A stretch of DNA of 64,000 nucleotides, taken from positions 366,980,781 to 367,044,780 of the forward strand of contig CM062814.1 in assembly GCA_031772625.1 (NCBI GenBank). The letters run 5' to 3'. The DNA comes from Pinus tabuliformis. Taxonomy: Eukaryota; Streptophyta; Pinopsida; Pinales; Pinaceae. The translations under genes and the position numbers were made by a program. Positions 13,600 through 23,980 of the stretch are shown in pieces; positions within the stretch are counted from its first letter, which is position 1, and every line of letters starts with the position of its first letter. The notes beneath the pieces are model-generated. The model made no database searches. It saw nothing but the letters and a program-made list of their open reading frames with translations, and had not been told where the DNA came from.

Positions 13600-14460
13600 G
13601 TTGGAGAAATCGAGGTATCAACCGATGGTGGTTTAAGGATGACCACCAACACTGGAATGCTTGGTGCAGTTCCTAGAACACTTCCAAATCTGGCAACAAG
13701 CTTATGTATTCTACTAGTGGAAGTGATCCTTAATGTTTTGAAGAGGGATACTTGAACCTGGAAAAACGAGATCTACAACCTGCGGTGGTTTAAGGAAGGC
13801 CATCAAATAAAGTAACACGTAGTGAAAATTCCTAGAACTCTTCCAAATCTAGAGGAAGCACTCCTTAATTCTTTGAATATGGAGACTTTTAACCTGGACG
13901 AATGGAGGTTTACAACCTGGGGTGGATTAAGGAATACCACCAACCAAAGGCATGCCTATGGGATTTTCTATCTCTGACTACAAATCCGATCTTGGTATGG
14001 TTTTCTCTAGCTATAGGCTCAAGCAGCAGGTTCAGGTTGTGGCTCAGGCTCATTTGATTTCTCTTTGAAGCTTTTATATGACCAATAATCCCCCCCGGTC
14101 ACATACAAGGTGAGAAGATGAAGGAAGTTTTGCAACCTGTGGTGGTTTAAAGAAGGCCACGAACCAAAGGAATGCTTAGTGTGATTCCTGGAACTTTTCC
14201 AAATCCAGAGGAACTGCTCCTTAATTATTTGGAGAGGGAGACCTTCAACATGGAAGAATGGAGGTCTACAACCTATGATGGTTTAGGGAATACCACCAAC
14301 CAAAGGCATGCTTATGGGCTTCTTTGTTTTTGACTACAAATATGAATGTACATGTGGTTGTCTCTGGCTATAGGCTTAGGCAACACGTTCAGGTTTTGGC
14401 TCAAGCTCGCTTGATTTCTCTTTGAAGCTTGTATATGACCATCAATTCCCCCCGTGTTAG
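13600..14460. repeat. Imperfect tandem repeat, unit about 355 bp with subrepeats
   Basis: The phrase GGTGGTTTAAGGA and its variants recur near 13627, 13785, 13921, 14141 and 14275. Each is followed by a CCACCAAC-type phrase. A longer block recurs once, ending in TTTGAAGCTT...TATATGACCA at about 13955-14098 and 14310-14455. The array is diverged and non-coding. Confidence 0.7.
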
Positions 14461-14615
14461 ATACAATGTGAGCAGATTAAGGAAAATCAACTATAAGACT
14501 TTTCATTACACGTGAACAAATTTTATGATATGAGCGAAATATTTTCTTGGCTATTGAAGAAGTGATCAATCGAAGGTGAATATTTGTTATTGTAGGAGGC
14601 TTTTTTTTGAAGCAT

Positions 14616-14951
14616 CTATTTGAAGAATGAGTGCGCTGACCACAATCCTTGAAGATAAAAACAATGATCTTTCACATGGCTAACTCTATCACAGTGTTGG
14701 AATTTAACAATATGCGGTTGTGGAGGAGCGGGATCTACAACATGTGTATGTGAATCGTCCTCAAGAAATCCAACACTTTGAAATTTGATTGGCTTGGAGA
14801 TTTCTGGATTATGAAATGACACCTCCTTGTCATATCCAAGACTTGTTTTGTGGTTGTTGCTGACAAGATCTTCCCAAGATCTGATGATGGACTTGGGAAG
14901 TGCTGGTTGAATTTCTGCATCTGCATGCATATCTTCTCTCGAAATGAGCAC
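14616..14951 (-). other. Retroelement-like ORF remnant with zinc-knuckle-like motif
   Basis: A 111-residue minus-strand open frame. It contains SWEDLVSNN and a C-terminal reading FQHCDRVSHVKDHC that resembles a CCHC zinc knuckle with its first Cys lost. There is no start context, partner gene or complete domain. It may be a decayed gag fragment. Assignment is tentative. Confidence 0.3.
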
Positions 14952-14999
14952 TTGATGTGAACTAACCTCAGGTTCACTAAATTGATCACTTGCTGGAAA

Positions 15000-15660
15000 C
15001 TGACAGATATTTATTTCAAATTCAAATAGTGGATTATTCTGAAAAAAACAAGTTGAGAGTGATGACTACAGTGTTGTAGCTCCTCTTGCTATAGTTGAGA
15101 TTCGAGATACAAAAAATCAATATTCATGTGTACCATGCATACATATTTGAATATCAGAAAGAGTATCGTTGTTGGTTTTAATTGTGATTTCATGAGTAGA
15201 CATTATTGGAGTTCTTAATAACTCTATAAAGTCTCAATTTTAGCCATTTCAAAACTTTTTGTTGCAATTTCACCTTATGTTTCAAGCCAACGATATCTCT
15301 AGTATTCAATAAGACTGACCAAAAATTATACTTCGCACATATGCACAACAACAACGACCAGTTCAACGCAGAAATGACCCACTTGCAGGAGCTCCACACC
15401 AGTTAAAGGATCATTCCACACATTCAACACAAGTATGAACACACAAAGATGAATGCACCATACGCTGCTACTGGATGGAGAAAGTACCTTGGCTATTGTC
15501 TGTGTATAATGCATGTCAATCACTGAGATTTAAGATGTCGCCTCTTGTGTGAGTGATTCTCGGGTTTATGAGAATAGCAAACAATCCTCCTCCTTTGTAA
15601 ACAATGAAACCTCCTCAATCGGCCTGTTGATCCAAGTTGAATCTTCCTACTAATTAATTT
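15000..15660. other. Non-coding stretch, possible SINE body
   Basis: No gene recognised. If the tRNA-like boxes at 15665-15764 head a minus-strand SINE, its body would run leftward into this stretch. I see no clear 3' tail or target duplication. The short minus-strand open frames here have no domain. Confidence 0.25.
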
Positions 15661-15775
15661 TCCTGAGAATCGAACCGGGACCAAAACAGCACAATCTAGA
15701 TCATATATTTTATATTTGTGCTTCGGTTGCATCTCCAACAAAGGGAAGCCTCTGCGCTGAGCTACGATATTACAA
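15660..15775 (-). mobile_element. Candidate tRNA-derived SINE head (pol III A and B boxes)
   Basis: On the minus strand an A-box-like TAGCTCAGCGCAGAGG (complement of 15749-15764) is followed by a B-box-like GGTTCGATTCTC (complement of 15665-15676). Both fit the internal promoter of tRNA genes and tRNA-derived SINEs. The gap between them, about 72 bases, is longer than in most plant SINEs, and no cloverleaf closes. A functional tRNA is therefore unlikely. A decayed SINE head is the better reading. Confidence 0.35.
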
Positions 15776-16080
15776 AAGCTAGGTCACTCAGACTGTCTCA
15801 CAACATAGATTGAACAACTACAATGGATGAAAATATCCTGGTAAATAACCAATGTGCTACTTAAAAGGAAGACTGGCAGAGAAATTCAAGAAATTCGGAC
15901 TGTCAATAAGTTGTATAAGATACACGGGCTTTATCAAATACCATGTTCTACATGTCGCTGAATCACATAGTCATAAGGAGTGTAATAATCCGCTATTAAA
16001 AGGCTCACCAGTTGAGGGTATAGTCAAATGCTGGATTGAAAACATGTGTATTTTATCTGTTTGATGTTTGGATGCCTATC

Positions 16081-16207
16081 AATATATTAAGCAAAACCTA
16101 TAAATATATCAGAAAAAGTTGCATTAGATGTTACAACATATAAATATATTAAGCAAAACGTATAAAATATTATCAGAACAAGTTGCGGGAGAGTTACAGC
16201 ATGTAAG
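16081..16207. repeat. Two-copy tandem repeat upstream of the laccase
   Basis: AATATATTAAGCAAAACCTA and a close variant recur about 62 bases apart. Each is followed by a run ending in AGTTGC and GTTACA. Imperfect, non-coding, about 300 bp upstream of the laccase start. Confidence 0.6.
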
Positions 16208-16406
16208 CAATATCTATAAAAGATAAGAAATGTGGAGATGCCAGCTCTGGCGCTGCGACATTTTCCTCGTCAGTAGCTATCATAATTGGATTAAAAATTG
16301 AGAAAATGAAAGCCTCTACCGTTCCTCACAATCAATTATAATGCCACTTGTCCTGTCGTTCCACAATAAATTATTCCTAACAACTTGCTACACCACTTTG
16401 GTTTCA

Positions 16407-16414
16407 TATATATA
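16407..16414 (+). promoter_or_regulatory. Possible TATA box of the laccase gene
   Basis: TATATATA lies about 100 bases before the laccase ATG in otherwise mixed-composition DNA. Position and form suit a plant core promoter. It is inferred from spacing alone, and AT-rich DNA produces such matches by chance. Confidence 0.35.
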
Positions 16415-16512
16415 TTCGGAGAAACACAGACCAGTAATGCATACAGTGACTAGTGCTGTTACTAGTCGCTGAACGATTCATTCCTAGATACACCATTTTC
16501 AGGGTGGTAATA

Positions 16513-16617
16513 ATGTCATTGCAGGCAGTATGTCCGTTCAGGCTTGTTTTTCTAATCTCATTTGTTGCTTGTTTGGCTGCCATCACAAACGCAGACGTCC
16601 ACAGATATACCTTCATC
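16513..16617 (+). pseudogene. Laccase exon 1 (signal peptide)
   Basis: 35 codons from the ATG to a GTAAGT donor, phase 0. It encodes MSLQAVCPFRLVFLISF and onward, a secretory signal, then the mature start DVHRYTFI typical of laccases. This ATG was chosen because the hydrophobic signal follows directly. The longer frame upstream has no ATG. Confidence 0.88.
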
Positions 16618-16758
16618 GTAAGTTTGTTAATTAGTCATTTTGAAGTTTTAGGTCTGTATAGCCAAAAAGTTTTGGAAAAGGAAAGAAGGAAAGACTTCAC
16701 CTAGAGGCTATGCAAGTAGTGGATATCTTTAATGTTTGATGTTTGGATGCCTACACAG

Positions 16759-16909
16759 CTTGAACAGAAGAATATTACCAGGCTATGCTAGAGTATGAGT
16801 TAGTCGTCGTCAATGGACAGCTACCAGGCCCAACGATTCATGTACGCAATGGGGATAGTCTTATTGTTAAAGTTTATAACAGAGCCAAGTATAATGCCAC
16901 TATTCACTG
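16759..16909 (+). pseudogene. Laccase exon 2 (first cupredoxin part), one base short
   Basis: Acceptor CACAG at 16754-16758, donor GTATGT at 16910. The start reads LEQKNITRLC in phase with exon 1. From about 16801 the good match ELVVVNGQLPGPTIH to NATIHW lies in another frame. The exon is 151 bases; plant laccase exon 2 is normally 152. One base has therefore probably been lost between 16791 and 16800, or miscalled. Confidence 0.85.
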
Positions 16910-17241
16910 GTATGTCATTCTAACCTCAATGGGAAGAACGGCAGATCTCCTATCCATTATATAGACTCCCCTTAAATGAGAGCTGACAATATAGACTTCC
17001 CTTAAATGACAGTTGTCGGGTCAAGGTTTTGTTATTGAAGGTTTAGGTAAAGGTATGTTAAAGCTTCATGATCATGAACATTGCTTGTGAAACATTGATA
17101 TATATCTTAAGGTGAATCTGTATGATGGATATGCGTTGCCTATCTGCTGCGGTTTATAGATAAATTTGATGCGTATAGATGCGGGCTCTACCGATATATT
17201 TGATGGGTATAGATTATAAGATTCGTCCTTATATCTTTCAG

Positions 17242-17486
17242 GCATGGAGTGAGACAGCTGCGTACAGGGTGGGCTGATGGACCTGGATATATTACACAAT
17301 GTCCCATTCAACCTGGTGGACGTTACACATACCGATTCAACATTACTGACCAAGAAGGAACCCTGTGGTGGCATGCTCATGTGTCATGGCTTCTGGCTAC
17401 TGTGCATGGAGCTTTCGTAATCTACCCTAAGAAAGAAAGCTCATATCCATTTCCTAAACCCCACGGGGAAACTCCTCTTATAATAG
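17242..17486 (+). pseudogene. Laccase exon 3
   Basis: 245 bases, the family-typical length, with acceptor TTTCAG and donor GTAATG. It encodes [24 protein letters not shown] and [12 protein letters not shown], carrying type 2/type 3 copper ligands. The frame is open throughout. Confidence 0.92.
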
Positions 17487-17575
17487 GTAATGAGTTGCTT
17501 TGACGTTCAATACAGAAATCATTAATGTATATTTAATGGCTAATATTGATTAAAAGCGATGCCGTAATTGAATAG

Positions 17576-17704
17576 GAGAATGGTGGAACGCTGACCCTAT
17601 TGCGGTTATAGACGAAGCACTCCGCACTGGTGGTGCGCCCAGTTTGTCTGATGCATATACCCTAAATGGACAGCCAGGAGACCTGTATAACTGCTCTAGT
17701 GCAG
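17576..17704 (+). pseudogene. Laccase exon 4
   Basis: 129 bases, again the usual laccase length. It starts [15 protein letters not shown] and ends [10 protein letters not shown], the linker into the second cupredoxin domain. The preceding intron (17487-17575) and following intron (17705-17791) are short and GT-AG. Confidence 0.92.
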
Positions 17705-17791
17705 GTATTAATACTTTCCTTTCATAGATCAGGTATTGAAATTATATAAATCGGTTTGTTGAATATTGAATTATACATATTGTTGATGTAG

Positions 17792-18432
17792 GAACATTTC
17801 GGTTTCTGGTAAAACAAGGAGAAACTTATCTTCTACGGATGGTCAATGCTGCACTCAATAGTGCGCACTTTTTCAAGATAGCAGGCCACAAATTTACAGT
17901 TGTGGCTGTGGATGGTTCCTACACCAAGCCATACAAAACGGATGTAATCGTCATTGCTCCCGGCCAGACTACTGATGTTCTTGTCACCGCCGACCAACCA
18001 GTGGGCAGATACTATATGGCTGCCCGAGATTATAATAATCAGGCAGCAGCCCGTTTCGATAACACTACAACTACAGCAATTTTTGATTACGTGGGACACA
18101 GAAATACACGTCCCATTTTACCTAGGTTTCCATACTACAATGACACCGCGGTGGTCACTAGATTTAGTAGAGCACTGCGAAGCCTAAATTCCAAAGAGTT
18201 CCCAGTGGACGTTCCACATAGCGTAGATGATAGCCTCATCGCCACAGTTGGACTGGGATTACTTCCATGTGAAGCTGGAAACACCTGTCAAGGCCCCAAC
18301 GGAACTAGGCTCACTGCAAGCATGAACAACATGTCATTCGTATTGCCCAGTGTCGCCCTGCTCCAAGCTTATTATTTCGGTATTAATGGCGTGTTTATGA
18401 GGGATTTTCCATCAAAACCTCCCCTTAGATTC
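17792..18432 (+). pseudogene. Laccase exon 5, left part (before the copia insertion)
   Basis: Open from TFRFLVKQGETYLLRMVNAA through FVLPSVALLQAYYFGINGVF to PSKPPLRF, covering cupredoxin domain 2 and the start of domain 3. It breaks off at GATTC, directly followed by the copia LTR start TGTTGAAATCG. The remainder of the exon resumes at 25019. Its last 73 bases are part of the 90-bp tandem duplication at 18360-18539. Confidence 0.92.
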
Positions 18433-18539
18433 TGTTGAAATCGTAATTTGCTCCAAGCTTATTATTTCGGTATTAATGGCGTGTTTATGAGGGATTTTCC
18501 ATCAAAACCTCCCCTTAGATTCTGTTGAAATCGTAATTT
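18360..18539 (+). repeat. Perfect 90-bp tandem duplication across the exon/LTR junction
   Basis: 18360-18449 and 18450-18539 are identical by eye. Each copy holds the last 73 bases of the exon 5 left part, including GATTC, and the first 17 bases of the copia LTR. The duplication therefore post-dates the insertion, or is an assembly artefact. The right edge falls within an 8-bp-stem hairpin at the LTR start (GTTGAAAT, loop CGTA, ATTTCAAC). Confidence 0.95.
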
Positions 18540-19561
18540 CAACGCTGCTTACGTACGCAGCCCAAACCACCAGCATGAAAACCACAAAACCGGCCAGAGC
18601 TCATCGCACCGCCTTCCCACGAAACGCTGTTTCCGTATGTTTTGGTCAGATGCCCGATGCGTGGTGCTGGCACGTGGCTCTCGCCTGACGTAGGAACTCT
18701 GACATATCGAGAGCTATCGTTCACTCATGTGAGGGCTTCCGATATCTTTCTCGTCCGTTGGATCTGCTCCATCTTTTTCAGCTGTTGATTGATTAAACTT
18801 GCACACGGGCCTGCGTCAATTCAAGTTACGTGGAGTGTAAGGTTTCAGTTTGACCGCCGTGGAGGATACGCTGTGACCTTTAATGCATTTATGAAGTTTT
18901 GGTGAGGCCCTTTTAATATGAGTATGGGCACACATATTATATATGTCTTATATATATATATTTGTTTATATAGCACGTAGGTTTCTTTAGGTAAAAGGTA
19001 TGTAGCATTTAAAGATAGGTATGGTCGTTTTTTAATGTAATGTAATACAAAAAAATAGGAGCTCGTATATTTGTTTTTCGAGTGTGTTGACTTTTTATAA
19101 TGTATTGCACACGGGAGGTGAATGTAAGGTGTTCGCAGCAGCGAGAGAGAACGAGGATGTATGCACAGCAGTGCACAAATGTATTTGGTAATGTTTTGTG
19201 AGGCATTGTAAAACAGAGGAATAGCAAAAACCATGTGTGGTTTTGCACAAAGGAAATGGTGGAGCGATTTTTGTAAGCCTGAGTAAATTTCTTTTACAGC
19301 AGTAAACATATGTAAATTTTTATTACAGCAGTGAGTTGTTTTTCACAGCAGTGAATATAAAAAGGATTTTACAGTGGTAAATCTTTGCATCAGGTTTTAA
19401 TGAATAGAATGTTTTTATGGTGGTGAAATACTCTGTTTCTCTGTGAAATTTTTTTTAAGTTTTCCTGTGCTTAAAAGATCCTGTGGAGGTAAAACAGAGC
19501 ATTGCCTCTGTGTGTTTGTTCATTTGGTTTTTGGTATTTTCCCCATTAAAAATATCCAACA
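18523..19561 (+). repeat. 5' LTR of the laccase-nested copia element
   Basis: Begins with a perfect hairpin (18524-18543) and then a second inverted repeat, GCTGC...GCAGC. A TATAA lies near 19096-19100 and could start the element's RNA. A row of short hairpins follows at 19133-19381. The LTR ends ATATCCAACA, directly before the primer site. Confidence 0.96.
19133..19381 (+). promoter_or_regulatory. Row of six AGCA-loop hairpins in the copia LTR
   Basis: Six short inverted repeats with a four-base loop: TCGC-AGCA-GCGA (19133-19144), TGCAC-AGCA-GTGCA (19162-19175), TTTAC-AGCA-GTAAA (19293-19306), TTAC-AGCA-GTGA (19323-19334), TTCAC-AGCA-GTGAA (19342-19355), TTTAC-AGTG-GTAAA (19368-19381). Stems differ between units but stay complementary, while the loop is mostly constant. 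The same series recurs in the 3' LTR (about 24583-24855). They lie downstream of a TATAA, so they would be in the RNA leader. A role in RNA folding or protein binding is inference. Confidence 0.75.
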
Positions 19562-19771
19562 GTGGTATCGGAGCAGGACCAGGCTCTTTAAAGAAGTTAA
19601 AGAAGCTGAAGGGAGAAGGTTGTTGCTGCAGCAAAACTTCTCAGGCAGACAGAAGACTCAGACATCAAAGGATTCAGGTATTTCAAAAGTTTTTTTTGTG
19701 TTGCTGAAGAAACAGTCAGCTGTTTTAAACACACAGTCAAGGATTTAGAGGCATAGATCAGAACACAAGGA

Positions 19772-22700
19772 ATGGCCAGCACAAGCACTGGTATGAGTTT
19801 GTTTAACACCCAGCTCGCACAGTTTAATGGGAAGAACTATGACTACTGGTCAATAACTATGAGAGCCCTGTTTGCCTCTCAAGATTTATGGGAAATAGTT
19901 GAAGAAGGTTTTGAGGAAGTAGCAGATGAAAATGAGTTCAATGCACTAACTCAGGGAGAGAGAGATCTCCTGAAGGGAAATAGGAAGAAGGATGCAAAGG
20001 CCATCTTATTGTTGCATCTAGCAGTAGACCAGAGTATATTTCCAAGGATAGCAGCAGCTAAAACATCAAATGAAGCATGACAAACCCTCAAGACAGCCTA
20101 TCAAGGCATGGAAAGAGTGAAGACAGCAAAACTACAATTGCTGAGGAAGGATTTTGAGAATCTGAACATGAAGGAGTCAGATAACATTGACTCATTCTTC
20201 ACTCATGTGATTGGTGTAATCACACAAATGAGAACTCATGGAGAAACCATTGAAGACAGAAGGATTGTGGAGAAAATATTGAGGGTCTTACCCTCAAGGT
20301 TCGATGCCATAGTCACCACCATTGAAGAGACAAAGGATCTCTCAAACTATTCAGTTGATGAGCTACATGCATCACTGATAACACATGAACAGAGGTTGAG
20401 TAGGAATGAAAACTCATCTCTTGAGCAAGCCTTCAAGACCCAAATGTCCTTTGGAAGAGGAAGAGGTCAAGGAAGAGGAAACAAAAGAGGAAGAGGCAGA
20501 AGCCAGAACAGAGGTGGAAGGAACAACCCATCAAATGCACAAGGAAGAGGCAGCAATCCAAATCAGAACCAAGGTCAAGGCAGCAGCCAACAAAGAGATC
20601 AGTATCAGGCTCAAGGACAAAGGTATGATAAATCTAATGTTCAATGCTATTATTGCAAAAAGTATGGACATTATGCAAGTGATTGTAGAAAGAAACAACA
20701 TGATAAGAACAACAGACAAAATGCAAATGTTACAAGAGAAAACAGCAGTCAAGAAAATGTTCTGTTAGCTTGTAACATGGCTGAAACACATAGTGAGGAC
20801 ATATGGTTTTTAGACTCAGGTTGCAGCAACCATATGACAGGGAATATAGCCCTCTTTTCAGCCTTAAATCAGAATTTGAAATCAGAGGTCACACTAGGAA
20901 CTGATAGTAAAGTGTCTGTTATGGGAAAAGGGGAGGTAAAAATATTTACAAAGCAAGGAGAAAGGAAAACCATAGCAGATGTCTACTATGTCCCCGGAAT
21001 GAGATGTAACCTATTGAGTGTTGGACAACTTATCCAAAAGGGTTACAATGTTTACTTTGTAAATGATGTGTGCACCATCAAGGACATACCACCCAGCAAA
21101 AGATGCATTGCTGAAGTGAAGATGACAAGGAACAGGATGTTCCCTCTCCGGATCAGGGCAGATTTGAAAAACAAAAGGGAAATGGCAGCAGTCACCCAAG
21201 AGGCCTTCCAAAGCGTGCCAAAGGATGAGAACTGGTTATGGCACTTGAGATTCGGGCATCTAAATTTTGGAGGTCTAAACTTATTGAGCAGAAAAGGAAT
21301 GGTAAAAGGATTACCATTGATAGAGAAACCGGACAGCCTATGTGAAGGCTGCATTTTGGGAAAACAACACAGAGAAAGTTTTCCATCAGGGAAAAGCATA
21401 AGGGCAAAGACACCCTTAGAGATTATCCACTCAGATTTGTGTGGACCAATGCAAGCTCCATCATTAGCTGGCAGCCAGTATTTCCTAACATTCATTGATG
21501 ACTGTACAAGAAAGACCTGGATATATTTCCTTAAAAACAAAAGTGAAGTGTTTGAGAAATTCCAAAACTTCAAGACATTTGTTGAAAACCAAAGCGGGCT
21601 GCACATTAAAGTTTTGAGAACTGATAGAGGAGGTGAGTATATCTCCAAGGAATTCCTAAGATTCTGTAGAGAAAATGGAATTCATAAACAGTTTACAACT
21701 CGGTACACCCCACAGCAAAATGGAGTTGCTGAAAGGAAGAACAGGACCATCATGGATATGGCGAGGAGCATGCTGAAGGCAAAGCATTTGCCAAATGAGT
21801 ATTGGGCTGAAGCTGTACATTGTGCAGTTTATATATTGAACAGGTGTCCTACAAAAGCAGTCTTGAACAAAGTGCCAGAAGAGGCATGGAGTGGGAGAAA
21901 GCAAGGAGTCACCCACATGAGAGTTTTTGGGTGTGTGGCCTATGCACACATACCAGATCAGCTAAGGAGGAAGTTGGACAACAAAGGGGAGAAATGCATC
22001 TTCATTGGATACAGTGATGAATCCAAAGCCTACAGGCTGTACATTCCATCTACCAAGAAGTTCTTTGTCAGTAGGGATGTTCAATTCATTGAAGAGGAAG
22101 CTTGGGATGGAAGCATAGAGAAAACAGTGAATGTCAAGAACTGTTTGTCTCATGATGAAGATGAAGAGGAAGTGGCTGAAGTACATCCCCAAACAGCAGC
22201 GCCAACACAAGGACAGCAAGGGACACCATTGAGGCCAACACAAGGACAGCAAGGAACACCATTGAGGATCAATGAGAGTGCTTCTCTGAGCACACCACAA
22301 GGAGGAAATTCAAGTGCATCTTCAAGCACTTGCACACCAAGTGAACGAGGTAAGAAGTTTAGAAATCTAAGTGACATTTATGATGAAGGAATGAATTCCT
22401 TATTTGCCTTGTATTGTCATGTTGATGATCCTATTCATTTCGAGGATGCAATCAAAGATAGGAAATGGATAGAAGCTATGGATGAGGAAATTAATGCCAT
22501 AGAGAGAAACAAAACATGGGATTTGGTAGAGCTACCGAAAGGCAAAGAAGTCATTGGTGTGAAATGGGTCTATAAGACCAAGAGCAATGCTGAAGGCAAG
22601 ATTGAAAGGCACAAGGCAAGGCTGGTTGTCAAAGGGTACAAGCAGCAGTATGGGAGAGATTATGAGGAGACTTTCGCACCGGTTGCAAGAATGGAAACCG

Positions 22701-23980
22701 TGAGAGCAGTGCTGTCCATAGCAGCACAAAACAAATGGAAAGTCTATCAAATGGATGTGAAATCAGCATTCCTAAATGGAGTGTTAATGGAAGAGGTCTA
22801 TGTGGAACAGCCTCTCGGATATGAGAAGAAAGGTGAAGAGCACAAAGTGTGCAAGTTGAAGAAAGCTCTTTATGGGCTGAAGCAAGCGCCAAGAGCATGG
22901 TACAGCAGGATAGATTCATATCTATTGGATAATGAATTCGACAAGTGTGAAGGAGAACCCACAGTCTACATCAAGGAAAAGGATGGTAAAATTTTAATTG
23001 TTGTCTTGTATGTAGATGATGTTATTTTCACTGGAAATGATATTTATCTTATTGAGAATTTTAAATCAGTCATGAAGGATGAATTTGAAATGACTGATAT
23101 GGGTTTCTTGAGATACTTCTTAGGCATAGAAGTAGAGCAAAATGAAAAAGGGATTTTTATATCTCAAGCAAGATATGTAAATCAAATTTTGAGCAGATTT
23201 AAGATGGAAGAATGCAAGGCAGCAATCACTCCCACAGTGATGGGATTAAAGCTCAGCAGAGAGGACAACAGCAAGGATTTTGATCCTAGTTTGTATAAAA
23301 GCGTTGTGGGCAGTCTTATGTATTTAACAGCAACTAGGCCTGATTTAATGTATGCTGTTAGTTTAATTTCCAGGTTCATGGAGAGGCCAAAGGAGGCACA
23401 TTGGCAGGCAGCGAAGAGAATTTTGAGGTATGTCAAAGGCACCAAAATGTTTGAAATTTTATATCATGCCTCAGAACATTCAGATTTGGTTGGATACACT
23501 GATAGCGATTGGGCTGGAAGTGTAGATGATCGGAAGAGCACTTCCGGTTATGTTTTTCATATGGGTTCAGGAGCCATTTCATGGGCTTCTAAGAAGCAGT
23601 CCATTGTAGCATTGTCTACAGCAGAGGCTGAATATGTGGCAGCTACAGCAGCAGCATGTCAAGCAGTGTGGATGAGAAGAATGTTGAGAAGCTTAGGCCA
23701 AGAGCAGGCAAAAGCGACAGTGATCTTTTGTGACAATAGCTCTGCTATTGCATTGTCAAAGAATTCAGTGTTTCATAAAAGAACGAAACACATTGATACA
23801 AGGTTTCACTACATCAGAGAATTGGTGAACAATGGAGAAATTGTCTTGGAACATTGCAGGACTCAAGAACAGGTAGCAGACATCTTGACAAAGCCATTGG
23901 ATCAGAAGAGCTTTGAATTTTTGAGGAAGTGTCTCGGTATGACCGAATGCCCAGCTGTTGAAATTAAAGGGGAGTGTTGA
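19772..23980 (+). other. gag-pol region of the laccase-nested copia element
   Basis: Parts in order: gag (from 19772; FNGKNYDYWSITM phrase), basic RG-rich stretch (about 20450-20600), CCHC zinc knuckle CYYCKKYGHYASDC (about 20645-20690), retropepsin LDSGCSNHMTG (about 20810-20840), pre-integrase HHCC-like region (about 21235-21370), integrase core (about 21410-21800, with HSDLCGPM and TDRGGEY), reverse transcriptase (about 22540-23300, YVDDVIFTG), and RNase H (about 23490-23930, TDSDWAGS to ADILTKPL). The frame ends inside the first bases of the 3' LTR. About one break overall. The protease-integrase-RT-RNase H order defines Ty1/copia. Confidence 0.95.

Noticed and set aside
15660-15775. Functional tRNA gene
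   Set aside because: A and B boxes are present but no acceptor stem or cloverleaf can be formed around them.
17833-18099. Minus-strand frame inside the laccase
   Set aside because: Antisense shadow of exon 5, which has clear laccase coding content.
18845-19309. 154-residue minus-strand frame, repeated at 24295-24702
   Set aside because: Occurs because the two LTRs repeat; antisense to the LTR, no domain.
20406-20768. 120-residue Lys/Glu-rich open frame
   Set aside because: Alternate frame of the copia gag basic region; the zinc knuckle and gag phrases are in the other frame.
22201-22262. Short direct repeat (CCAACACAAGGACAGCAAGG twice)
   Set aside because: A small in-frame repeat in the linker of the copia polyprotein; linkers of this kind commonly vary.
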